The notes beneath the pieces were generated by a model. That model was not told the DNA's origin. It worked only from the letters and a program-made list of their open reading frames with translations, and did not search any database. From Simplicispira lacusdiani (GTDB taxonomy: Bacteria > Pseudomonadota > Gammaproteobacteria > Burkholderiales > Burkholderiaceae_C), in assembly GCF_003604195.1 (NCBI RefSeq), contig NZ_QXGR01000007.1, forward strand, positions 1 to 64,000: a stretch of 64,000 bases of DNA, written 5' to 3'. How positions within the stretch are numbered: position 1 is the stretch's first letter; every line of letters starts with the position of its first letter. This document shows, piece by piece, positions 52,878-59,599 of the stretch. Position numbers and translations under genes: made by a program.

Positions 52878-52983
52878 ATCGGGATACCGCCACCCTTTTC
52901 ATGGCGAGGTGAGGCTGAAGCGAGACAGGCGCCACGAGGTGTCTGTCGCCAGTAACAGCCGTTGAACTATCGGAGTGTCCACA

Positions 52984-53217
52984 ATGGCACGCGTATGTGA
53001 CGTCACGGGCAAGAAGCCCATGGTCGGGAACAATGTTTCCCACGCCAACAACAAAACCAAGCGCCGGTTCCTGCCGAACCTGCAATACCGTCGTTTCTGG
53101 GTCGAGAGCGAAAACCGCTGGGTGCGCCTGCGCGTTTCCAGCGCTGCCCTGCGCCTGATCGACAAAAACGGCATCGACTCCGTGCTCGCAGACCTGCGTG
53201 CACGCGGCCAGGCTTAA
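52984..53217 (+). CDS. rpmB: 50S ribosomal protein L28
   Basis: This 77-residue ribosomal protein begins [20 protein letters not shown], continues [20 protein letters not shown], and ends [10 protein letters not shown] single cysteine is left from the C+ zinc form. Length matches the family (78). A GTG three codons upstream is ignored because the ATG has CGGAG at suitable distance. It is the first gene of rpmB-rpmG. Confidence 0.98.
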   Translation: MARVCDVTGKKPMVGNNVSHANNKTKRRFLPNLQYRRFWVESENRWVRLRVSSAALRLIDKNGIDSVLADLRARGQA

Positions 53218-53228
53218 GGAGAAGCACC

Positions 53229-53399
53229 ATGGCAAGCAAAGGCGGACGCGACAAGATCAAGCTGGTGTCCACGGCCGACACCGGTCACTTCTACACCACC
53301 ACCAAGAACAAGAAGACGATGCCTGAAAAGATGTCGATCATCAAGTTCGACCCCAAGGCTCGCAAGCACGTCGAGTACAAGGAAGCCAAGCTGAAGTAA
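53229..53399 (+). CDS. rpmG: 50S ribosomal protein L33
   Basis: A 56-codon gene starts at ATG 11 bases after the rpmB stop, with AAGGAGAAGCACC as its ribosome-binding site. The protein begins [20 protein letters not shown] and continues [20 protein letters not shown], ending [11 protein letters not shown], the C-minus (cysteine-free) form of L33. It is the second and last gene of the pair, followed by a strong terminator. Confidence 0.98.
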   Translation: MASKGGRDKIKLVSTADTGHFYTTTKNKKTMPEKMSIIKFDPKARKHVEYKEAKLK

Positions 53400-53416
53400 T
53401 CAGCCCGGCCCCTGCC

Positions 53417-53453
53417 AAAAAAACCGCCCGGCGCGAGCCCGGCGGTTTTTTTT
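53417..53453. terminator. Bidirectional Rho-independent terminator after rpmG
   Basis: AACCGCCCGG and CCCGGCGGTT form a near-perfect stem. Eight T follow on the plus strand and seven A precede it, so U tracts exist on both strands. It stops rpmB-rpmG and could also back up the pilus-cluster terminator from the other side. Confidence 0.9.
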
Positions 53454-53479
53454 CGCCCGCACCCAGCACACACGCCCAT

Positions 53480-53513
53480 GAAAAATGCCCGCAGGCCAGG
53501 GGCCGGCGGGCAT
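53480..53513 (-). terminator. Rho-independent terminator of the pilus-like cluster
   Basis: On the minus strand ATGCCCGC pairs with GCGGGCAT around a GC-rich 13-base loop, followed by TTTTCATG. It lies about 41 bases after the last prepilin gene. Confidence 0.8.
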
Positions 53514-53553
53514 GGGCAGCGCGAGACCAGCACCCCAGAGGGCGCTGAGGGCA

Positions 53554-54234
53554 TCAGCCCAGATCGCGGCAGACGGTGTAGGTCTGCGATTCGTTGTACG
53601 CCGCAGCAGCGCCTGCCGGTACAGCGTTGTTTGCACCTTGGGTCGCACGGAACGTGCCATTGTTCGGCAGGCCATCATCCAACTGCACATCCAGGGCGGC
53701 GGCGGCCTTGCCCGGCACATTGCCCAGGCACACCAGCACCCGCGCTGCAGGGCGGCCTTGGGCCACGGCATTGGTCACCCCGAGGCGGCCACCCCAGGCA
53801 TTGACCGGCATGGCGTTGGCGCCCACATCGCCCGGGTTCCCGGTGATGAAGCCCGAGGCCCGCAGGTGCTGGAAGAAGTTATCATTTTCACCACCGCCGG
53901 TGAAGGTCTGGGCAGCCGTCACGGCCAGCACACCGTTGTTGTCGCCGGCTGCAATGCCTGCGGTCGTCCATTGGCCACCGCGCCCGGTCAAGGTCGCGAT
54001 CGGGCCATCATCGCCAGGCAGCTTGCGATAGCGGTCCAGGTAGCTGTTGTAGGCCGCGCTGATGCCGTTCATGTCGTTGGCGGCATTCTTCACGCGTCCA
54101 TTCTCGATCAGCTCCTGACCCTTGAGCACGCCGCCGAGCAGCAGGCCGATGATGACCAGAACAATGGCGATTTCGACCAGCGTGAAGCCGGACTGGGCTT
54201 GGCGACGCGTGCGGCGCACGGGCAATGATTTCAT
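53554..54234 (-). CDS. Type IV prepilin-like protein, probable major pilin
   Basis: This 226-residue prepilin has a basic leader (MKSLPVRRTRRQAQSG) and the class cleavage site G^FTLVE, with Glu5 and a hydrophobic helix IAIVLVIIGLLLGGVLKGQ. The helix is followed by ENGRVKNAANDMNGISAAYN and a Gly/Asp/Asn-rich globular part. Two cysteines (VLVCLG and the C-terminal YTVCRDLG) can form the D-region disulfide typical of type IVa pilins. GGAG lies eight bases before the ATG. It is the last gene of the cluster, separated from the kinase by 86 bases. That gap could allow separate, higher expression, which with the features above suggests the main subunit. Confidence 0.88.
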   Translation of the reverse strand: MKSLPVRRTRRQAQSGFTLVEIAIVLVIIGLLLGGVLKGQELIENGRVKNAANDMNGISAAYNSYLDRYRKLPGDDGPIATLTGRGGQWTTAGIAAGDNNGVLAVTAAQTFTGGGENDNFFQHLRASGFITGNPGDVGANAMPVNAWGGRLGVTNAVAQGRPAARVLVCLGNVPGKAAAALDVQLDDGLPNNGTFRATQGANNAVPAGAAAAYNESQTYTVCRDLG

Positions 54235-54320
54235 GGATGGGTCTCCTGGTTGCATGGAACCGCGGCCCCTTTGGCCGCTTCCTGCAAAACATTGTGCCCA
54301 GCCGCTGCATGCCGGCACAG

Positions 54321-55454
54321 TCAAATTTCTTGACGCTGTGCTTCCAATGGCAAGGGCATCCGCACGCCGAAAACCACCCCTCCAGGGCCGCTGTGCGCAT
54401 GCAGGTCGCCCCCGACATCGCGCAGGCTGCGCCGGGCCTGGTATAGACCCATGCCGGAGCCGGAAGGCGACTTGAGGGGCTCGAAAGCCCGGCGGGGCCA
54501 GGGGGTGGACAGGTGCGGCGTATGCAGTTCGCCCTGCAGGCACCCTTCCCGCACCGCCCAGAGGCTGCGCAGGGCGTGGCCGGCCTGGCGGGCCACCGGG
54601 TCACGGGCAATGTTGGAGAAGATGTTGTCGAGCGCGCGCTCCAGCGCCTGGGCCATGGCGTCGGGCAGCTTCAGCACGGGCCGGGCACCGGCTTCGGACG
54701 CCTCGATCCACTCGAACCGCAGGGACAGCCCGGCCAGATCGGCGGCGTTCTGCACCAGCGCCTCCACATCCACGGGCGGCGCATCGGCCCGTGCCGGAGG
54801 GGGGCCTTTGCTGGAGCAGGGCTCCTGCCCATCGGCCCATTGCGAGGCCTCCAGCAGTTTGCGGGCGCGCGCCTGCGCCAGCGGTGCCTGCCGCTGCAGA
54901 CGCAGGGCCAGGCGCGGCAGCTGCTCGGGCGTGGCCGCGCCGAACTCCTCTGCCAACAGCCCCACCCACTGCGCCAGGTTGCGCATGTCGTGCTGCCAGT
55001 AGAGCTGCACATGCGCGCGTTGCGCCAGGGCCACGGCCACGGCCTGGGTGCGCTCGCGCATGCGCGAGAGCCAGGTCTGGGCGAACACATCGAACACCGC
55101 CAGCGCCAACGCCCGCGCCTCGTCGGTGCGGGCCACGTCGGCCCAGCGCAGCTCGATCTGGCAGTCGGGCCCGGCCTGCAGGGTCTGGCACAGCCAGTCG
55201 GAAGCCACGGGTTGGCCCCAGTGCCCCTGCACCGTATCGCCGAACCATTCGCCCTGCCACTGCAGCCCGGCAATGCCGGCGCGCTGCAACACGGGGCGCG
55301 CGCGCTCGGGCCAGCGCAGCGGGTGCATGTCGGCAGGCAGCGCCAGCAGCTGCGCGATGCACTGGCGGATGCGCTGCCCCCGGTGCCACACGGCCCAGGC
55401 GGCCAGCAGCAGCACCAGCCCGACGGCGACCAGCAACCACGGCAGCGCGTTCAT
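54321..55454 (-). CDS. Sensor histidine kinase with HDxxN-type H box
   Basis: This 377-residue protein has one N-terminal membrane helix (LPWLLVAVGLVLLLAAWAVW), a cytoplasmic segment of about 150 residues with no recognised sensor, then a kinase core. The phosphoacceptor is likely the histidine in YWQHDMRNLAQWVG, resembling the HDLKN box of PrsK-like kinases. The ATPase shows an N-box-like ALERALDNIFSNIA and the G2 box GSGMGLYQARRSL. The G1 DxGxG motif is not obvious. ATG overlaps the response-regulator stop (ATGA). It should phosphorylate the adjacent regulator. The signal is unknown. Confidence 0.82.
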   Translation of the reverse strand: MNALPWLLVAVGLVLLLAAWAVWHRGQRIRQCIAQLLALPADMHPLRWPERARPVLQRAGIAGLQWQGEWFGDTVQGHWGQPVASDWLCQTLQAGPDCQIELRWADVARTDEARALALAVFDVFAQTWLSRMRERTQAVAVALAQRAHVQLYWQHDMRNLAQWVGLLAEEFGAATPEQLPRLALRLQRQAPLAQARARKLLEASQWADGQEPCSSKGPPPARADAPPVDVEALVQNAADLAGLSLRFEWIEASEAGARPVLKLPDAMAQALERALDNIFSNIARDPVARQAGHALRSLWAVREGCLQGELHTPHLSTPWPRRAFEPLKSPSGSGMGLYQARRSLRDVGGDLHAHSGPGGVVFGVRMPLPLEAQRQEI

Positions 55455-56134
55455 GGCGCGTCCGATGGTTCGGCGGGGCTCTGGCGCTGGATGCCGAATT
55501 TCTTCATGTGGTAGTAGAGCTGCTCGCGCTCCAAGCCCAGCGTGCGCGCGGCAGCCGTCACGTTGAAGCCATTGCAGCCCAGCACATGACGGATGAGTTG
55601 CTCGGCCACGTGGTCGCTGGCCTCGCGCACGCCCTCCGACAGTTCGGCCGACACCGACAGATGCAGCCGCCCCTGCGCCAGCAGTTCCTGCTGGCGCAGC
55701 GCAAACCAGGCGGCGCGCTGCAGGGCCTGGCGCAGCACGGCCAGCGCCACCGGCTTGGCCAGGAAGTCGAAGGCCCCGGCGTGCACGGCCTGCTGGCCCA
55801 CGGCCACCTCGTTCTGGCCCGTGAGAACGATCGCGTGCAGCAGGGGCCACCGCGCCACCAGCTCGGCCAGCAATTGCAGGCCTTCGTCAGGACGGCCCGG
55901 ATGGGGCGGAAGACCCAGGTCCAGGATGGCCACGCAGGCCCGCCCCTTGGGCACTTCATGCTCCTGCTTCAACAGCGCATCAAGCCGGTTGTGGGCCACC
56001 AGCACGCTCCAGCCGTCGTCCTGCAGCGACTGGGCCACCCAGTCCGACAGCACCGGGTCGTCCTCCACCCACAGCAGGGGGCAATCCGTGCCACGGCCTA
56101 CCGTGGCAGCCTGGCTTTGTGGAGCTTCAGTCAT
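55451..56134 (-). CDS. Response regulator with Fis-type helix-turn-helix
   Basis: This 227-residue regulator has a receiver domain with acidic pocket LLWVEDDPVLSDW, phospho-aspartate in VAILDLGLPPHPG, conserved threonine in AIVLTGQNE and lysine in DFLAKPVALAV. The C terminus is a Fis-like HTH (LIRHVLGCNGFNVTAAARTLGLEREQLYYHMKKFGI). There is no sigma-54 AAA+ domain, so the layout is like RegA/PrrA/ActR, not NtrC. It is co-encoded with the histidine kinase by ATGA overlap and with the small membrane protein by an eight-base overlap. A role in controlling the pilus-like genes is inferred. Confidence 0.88.
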   Translation of the reverse strand: MTEAPQSQAATVGRGTDCPLLWVEDDPVLSDWVAQSLQDDGWSVLVAHNRLDALLKQEHEVPKGRACVAILDLGLPPHPGRPDEGLQLLAELVARWPLLHAIVLTGQNEVAVGQQAVHAGAFDFLAKPVALAVLRQALQRAAWFALRQQELLAQGRLHLSVSAELSEGVREASDHVAEQLIRHVLGCNGFNVTAAARTLGLEREQLYYHMKKFGIQRQSPAEPSDAP

Positions 56135-56381
56135 GGTCTCCAAAGATGGACGACACCGTGGGGCCAATGGCCACGGCAAACCCGGCGAACAGCAGCCCGA
56201 ACCCGCAGACAACACGCAACAGCAGCCACTCGGACGGTGTATCGGCCGTCACCGCCAGGCACACATACCCGGCCAGCAGCATGAGGATGCCCGCGAACTG
56301 CTGCCAGCGGCGGCGCGCCCTGCGGCTGCGCACCACATGGTGCGCATGGGCCTGGGCCGAGTCTTCGAAGTCCTGGGGCAT
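56127..56381 (-). CDS. Small two-helix membrane protein in the pilus-like cluster
   Basis: This 84-residue protein has a hydrophilic N terminus rich in Arg and His (AQAHAHHVVRSRRARRRWQQ) and two membrane helices (FAGILMLLAGYVCLAVTA and LLLRVVCGFGLLFAGFAVAI). The family is not recognised. MPQDFEDSAQ was chosen as start, 20 bases after the preceding prepilin-like stop. Upstream in-frame ATG codons overlap that gene and are possible. It overlaps the response regulator start by eight bases, so it is made together with the signalling pair and may be a sensor accessory or pilus part. Confidence 0.6.
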   Translation of the reverse strand: MPQDFEDSAQAHAHHVVRSRRARRRWQQFAGILMLLAGYVCLAVTADTPSEWLLLRVVCGFGLLFAGFAVAIGPTVSSIFGDHD

Positions 56382-56401
56382 GGTGTTGCCTGCGAGACCC
56401 A

Positions 56402-57580
56402 TCAATTGCATGTGGAGCCAGCCGCGCAAAAACGGATGCTGGCCACGAAGAGGCGCGAGCTGCCCTGGGGCTGAACGACAACCTCATCGAATGGCGAGGC
56501 CGGCGAGGGCATCAAATCGGCAAACACGGTGGGCACACCCGACACCGCCGGGACCACGGGCGAGACGTAGAGCCCGATATCGCTGCCGTTGCGGCGGAAG
56601 GTCACGGCCACCTGCACGGTGGGGTCGAGGCTCAGCACGCCCAGCGCGAACTTCTCGGCGGTCTTGCCGTCGAGCTTGAAGCTCAGCGTTTCGGGAAAAC
56701 TCAGACTGGAGTTGTTGTTGCCACAGCCCGTGGTGCACACGCCGATGGCCGTTCCATTGGGAACACCGTTGCGGGAGATGTTGCCGCCGCTGGAGGTGAT
56801 GGTGATGTTGCCCAGCGCGGCGCCACCGTCGATCGTGATGGAGGTGGTGTTGCTGTCGCGGCCGGAGTAGGACACGGGCGCAATGGAGTTGAGCAGGGCC
56901 GTGGTCAGGTTCAGCGCCGTGGGCGCGCCGACGACTGGCGGCGTGGCGGGCGGCGTGGCGCTGCAGTCGGCCGTGTCCAGCGTGCCCCAGAGCAAGGCGT
57001 CGTCAAAGAGGTTCGCGGGCGCAATGTCCGTGCCCGCCGTCTCCGTCTTGAGCTGCAAGCCCCCCCCGTTGACATTGGCCAGTTCGTCGGCATTCACGGG
57101 CGGCGGCATCTGCTGGCCGCTCGCGAGCCAGCCCCCGAATCCGGTCGGTCCATGGCTGACCAGCGCCCAGGTCGAGGGCTGGGCCGGAGCGCCGAACTGC
57201 GCGACAGAGCCAGGACTGAGGTAGCGGATCTTGCGGCCCCAGGCATCGAACGCGTCATCGCGCGCCAGGCCCAGGGTGCGCCAGGGCACGGTGGTGCCGC
57301 CGGGTGCAGCATCGCCGGTGCTTGCACTCCCCAGGGCGCCGGCAGGCAAGGTGCAGCCGTGCACCATCCAATAGGCCTGCAGCGCGCTGCCGATGCGAGC
57401 CATGCGCTGCTGGGTCAGCTGCTGTTGCGCCGTCTTCTCGCTCACCTGGCCTGCCAGGCGGATGGCCAGGGTGGCGGCCGCCGTGACCAGCAGGCTCACC
57501 ACCAGCGCCAGCACGGCTCCGCCCACTTGCCGGGAGCGCATGGCCGGCGCGGCCGTGGGACGAAGAGCGGGCTGCGGCAT
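56402..57580 (-). CDS. Atypical prepilin-like/minor pilus protein
   Basis: This 392-residue protein has one N-terminal hydrophobic helix (GGAVLALVVSLLVTAAATLAI) after a basic leader, then ALQAYWMVHGCTLP, which matches the pilin alpha-helix extension of its neighbour, and a long Gly/Asn/Thr-rich beta domain with several cysteines. The FTLxE processing signature is missing: the leader ends RSRQVGG, followed by AVLAL with no Glu5. PWRTLGLARDDAFDAWGRKIRYL and the neighbour's PWKTLGISQGDATDAWNTLV align, so the two are paralogous. It begins 12 bases after the preceding gene. A role as tip or minor pilin is plausible. Confidence 0.75.
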   Translation of the reverse strand: MPQPALRPTAAPAMRSRQVGGAVLALVVSLLVTAAATLAIRLAGQVSEKTAQQQLTQQRMARIGSALQAYWMVHGCTLPAGALGSASTGDAAPGGTTVPWRTLGLARDDAFDAWGRKIRYLSPGSVAQFGAPAQPSTWALVSHGPTGFGGWLASGQQMPPPVNADELANVNGGGLQLKTETAGTDIAPANLFDDALLWGTLDTADCSATPPATPPVVGAPTALNLTTALLNSIAPVSYSGRDSNTTSITIDGGAALGNITITSSGGNISRNGVPNGTAIGVCTTGCGNNNSSLSFPETLSFKLDGKTAEKFALGVLSLDPTVQVAVTFRRNGSDIGLYVSPVVPAVSGVPTVFADLMPSPASPFDEVVVQPQGSSRLFVASIRFCAAGSTCN

Positions 57581-57592
57581 GGGGGACGGGGA

Positions 57593-58480
57593 TCAGGGCT
57601 TGCGCGGCCCGAGGCCTGCCGCCAGCGCGACGGAGATCACCGTGGGGCGCAGCACGATGTCGTCGTAGTAGGCCGCCGGGTTTTCCGCGAAATCGGCATC
57701 GACATAGAAGTCATTGAGGCCGGCCGTGCGCACGGCCGCCGCATTGAAGTTGATGTTCTCCAGCGGCCCGGGGCCGGGGCCGCTCGCCACGGCCACGTAA
57801 TTGCCCTCCACATTGAAACCGCCGATGCGGTTGGCGCCGTGGCTGATGAGGACATAGGCGACGCCGTTGCTGGCAGTCCGGCTCGCCAGTTCCGCCGCGC
57901 TCCCGGCGGGGCAGGCCGTCGCGTTGCACGCCCGGAAGCCCCGGCTGGCCAGCCAGCCGCTGACCGCACCCGCCGTCGCGGGGTCCAGCGTGGACATGTT
58001 CATGCCATTGGTCTGCGTCAGCGCGTCCGCCGCCACGGCCGCGCCGGCCCAGACGCGGTAGGTGACGAGGGTGTTCCAAGCATCGGTCGCATCGCCCTGG
58101 CTGATGCCCAAGGTCTTCCAGGGCACCACGCCGTTGGTGAGGCCCGGCCCGGTACAGGCGGCCGTTCCAGGATGGGGCTGCTCCAGCCCCTGCTCCACAT
58201 TGCCCGGGGGCAGATCGCCATCCGCCGGACAGGGCAGGCGCCGGTTGACCATGACGAAGCGGGCCATCGCCTGCTCCAGCGCCTCCATCTTGGTGCGCGT
58301 TTCCTTGCGGCGGCTGTTTTCCAGCATGGTGTTGGTGGCCGGCAGGAACACCGCCCCGAGCAGGCCCACGATGAGCAGCACCAGGGCCATTTCCACCAGC
58401 GTGAAACCACCCACGCGGGTATCGCGACCGACCGGACGGGTAGTTTTCATACTACTGAAATGATAGCTATTTCCGCGCAT
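57593..58480 (-). CDS. Type IV prepilin-like protein (minor pilin)
   Basis: This 295-residue protein has a leader ending VGG^FTLVEMALVLLIVGLLG, a canonical prepilin peptidase site with Glu5. The helix extension is ENSRRKETRTKMEALEQAMA, then a large globular domain with PCPADGDLP, VVPWKTLGISQGDATDAW and a cysteine pair RACNATACPAG. This layout resembles the large minor pilins of MSHA-like or T2SS-like systems. The start is ambiguous. The ATG at the given position has GAGG eight bases upstream, whereas an ATG ten codons later (MKTTRPVGRD) gives a more usual leader but no SD. An interspersed repeat covers this start region. Confidence 0.82.
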   Translation of the reverse strand: MRGNSYHFSSMKTTRPVGRDTRVGGFTLVEMALVLLIVGLLGAVFLPATNTMLENSRRKETRTKMEALEQAMARFVMVNRRLPCPADGDLPPGNVEQGLEQPHPGTAACTGPGLTNGVVPWKTLGISQGDATDAWNTLVTYRVWAGAAVAADALTQTNGMNMSTLDPATAGAVSGWLASRGFRACNATACPAGSAAELASRTASNGVAYVLISHGANRIGGFNVEGNYVAVASGPGPGPLENINFNAAAVRTAGLNDFYVDADFAENPAAYYDDIVLRPTVISVALAAGLGPRKP

Positions 58481-58505
58481 GAATAAAGCCTCGGAGGCTT
58501 ATTTC
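58456..58505. repeat. AT-rich interspersed dyad repeat, copy 10 (over a gene start)
   Basis: CTGAAATGATAGCTATTTCC, GCGCATGAATAAAGCCTCGG and AGGCTTATTT have the TGATAGCT block, a GCGCATGAATAA centre and the AAGCCTCGGAGGCTT palindrome, which also ends copy 3. On the minus strand it carries the GAGG and first ATG of the minor-pilin gene and the last codons of the gene before it. Confidence 0.6.
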
Positions 58506-58990
58506 TTTCGAAACGCATCGGTGGGAACGAGGTCCTGCACGGGCGCGCCGCCCTCCTGGCTCTGCTGGCCTGGGCGCAACACGATATCGGGCTGACCCGC
58601 CAGGCGCAGGCGCACGGCCAGCGGCTCGATCACCACAGTGCGGCCCGCCAGCATGTCTCCCTGCTGCAGCATTTCACCATTGATCCAGGCACTCGCGCCA
58701 CGGCGCCCCTGGGCCAGACCCTGGAGGACGAAAGGCGTGGCCGTGGGCATGGCGGCGGCGCCGGGCTCGGCAGGCGCCGCGCTTTCCACCGGAAGGCGGG
58801 CGCGTTCGATGGCCTTGCGCTGCTCGGCGCTGAAGAAAAGCCGGGGCCAGCCCGCCACCGCCTCGGCGGACTGCAGCGAAGCCGCCGCCGTGGACACGGA
58901 AGCCCAGGCCGGCACCACCAGCGTGCAGGCCAGGACGACGGATGCGACGGGGACCAGCGCGGGTTTCATGGCGGCGACAACCTGTTCCAT
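58499..58990 (-). CDS. MshK/PilP-like periplasmic protein of the pilus-like cluster
   Basis: This 163-residue protein has a signal peptide or anchor (LVPVASVVLACTLVVPAWA), a variable region with LPVESAAPAEPGAAAMPTA, and a C-terminal GspC/PilP/MshK-like HR fold: TPFVLQGLAQGRRGASAWIN, then LAGRTVVIEPLAVRLRLAG. These proteins link inner-membrane assembly parts to the outer-membrane secretin. Similarity is structural and weak, so the name is provisional. It lies three bases after the PilO-like gene. Its last codons are within an interspersed repeat. Confidence 0.6.
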   Translation of the reverse strand: MEQVVAAMKPALVPVASVVLACTLVVPAWASVSTAAASLQSAEAVAGWPRLFFSAEQRKAIERARLPVESAAPAEPGAAAMPTATPFVLQGLAQGRRGASAWINGEMLQQGDMLAGRTVVIEPLAVRLRLAGQPDIVLRPGQQSQEGGAPVQDLVPTDAFRKK

Positions 58991-58993
58991 GGG

Positions 58994-59599
58994 TCAGGTG
59001 CCTGCATTGTGGCCAGCCGCCGGAACAGGGTCAATGTGCAGAAAGTTGACACGGCAGCGCGCTGTCAGGCCCTCGGGCGTGGGCTGCTCCCAGGTGCACG
59101 CCACGGGCCGGGACACGCGTCCATGGGCCTGGTGGTATTGCTGCGCGAAGCGCAGCGCCTCGACTTCGTGCACCCGCGCCAGGCTGTACTCCAGCACATG
59201 GCGCGTGACGCGCGCCCCGGCGGCCTCGGCCTCGGGCAGCTCCACCGCCTGGGGAGCAGCCAGGGTGAAGCTGGTCTGGGACTGCAGGCCCAGGGCCTGG
59301 GCCGTGCGCAGCAGGTCCTCCACCCAGACGGCACGCTGCTCGCCGCCGACCAGGCCCGCCGCCTTGAGCGCATCGAAGCTGCCTCGGTGCGTTTCAATGT
59401 CGCCCTGGTCCGTGCGCGCCTCGTCGAGCAGCGCCTGGGCCGCCTGCATCTCCGCCTCGGCCTTCTGCCACCCGGGCTGGAGGATGTACCGCGCACCCCA
59501 CAGCCCGCCCCACGCCAGGGCCAGCAGCAGCAGGGCGCCGCCCCACCGCAGGGCCAGGCCCCGCACCAGCGGGAAAACAAGGGCGAACGACTGTTTCAT
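58994..59599 (-). CDS. PilO/GspM-like inner-membrane assembly protein
   Basis: This 201-residue protein has a single N-terminal membrane helix (ALRWGGALLLLALAWGGLWGA), a coiled-coil segment (AEAEMQAAQALLDEARTDQ) and a C-terminal ferredoxin-like domain (LLRTAQALGLQSQTSFTLAA ... VLEYSLARVHEVEALRF). That is the layout of PilO, GspM and MshJ. ATG overlaps the preceding PilMN-like stop (ATGA). Identity rests on topology and position between a PilMN-like and an MshK-like gene. Sequence similarity to named proteins is low. Confidence 0.65.
   Translation of the reverse strand: MKQSFALVFPLVRGLALRWGGALLLLALAWGGLWGARYILQPGWQKAEAEMQAAQALLDEARTDQGDIETHRGSFDALKAAGLVGGEQRAVWVEDLLRTAQALGLQSQTSFTLAAPQAVELPEAEAAGARVTRHVLEYSLARVHEVEALRFAQQYHQAHGRVSRPVACTWEQPTPEGLTARCRVNFLHIDPVPAAGHNAGT

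Noticed and set aside
54321..55850. A fused response-regulator/kinase frame of 509 codons
   Set aside because: The first part is an out-of-frame reading of the response regulator gene. The kinase begins at MNALPWLL with an ATGA overlap.
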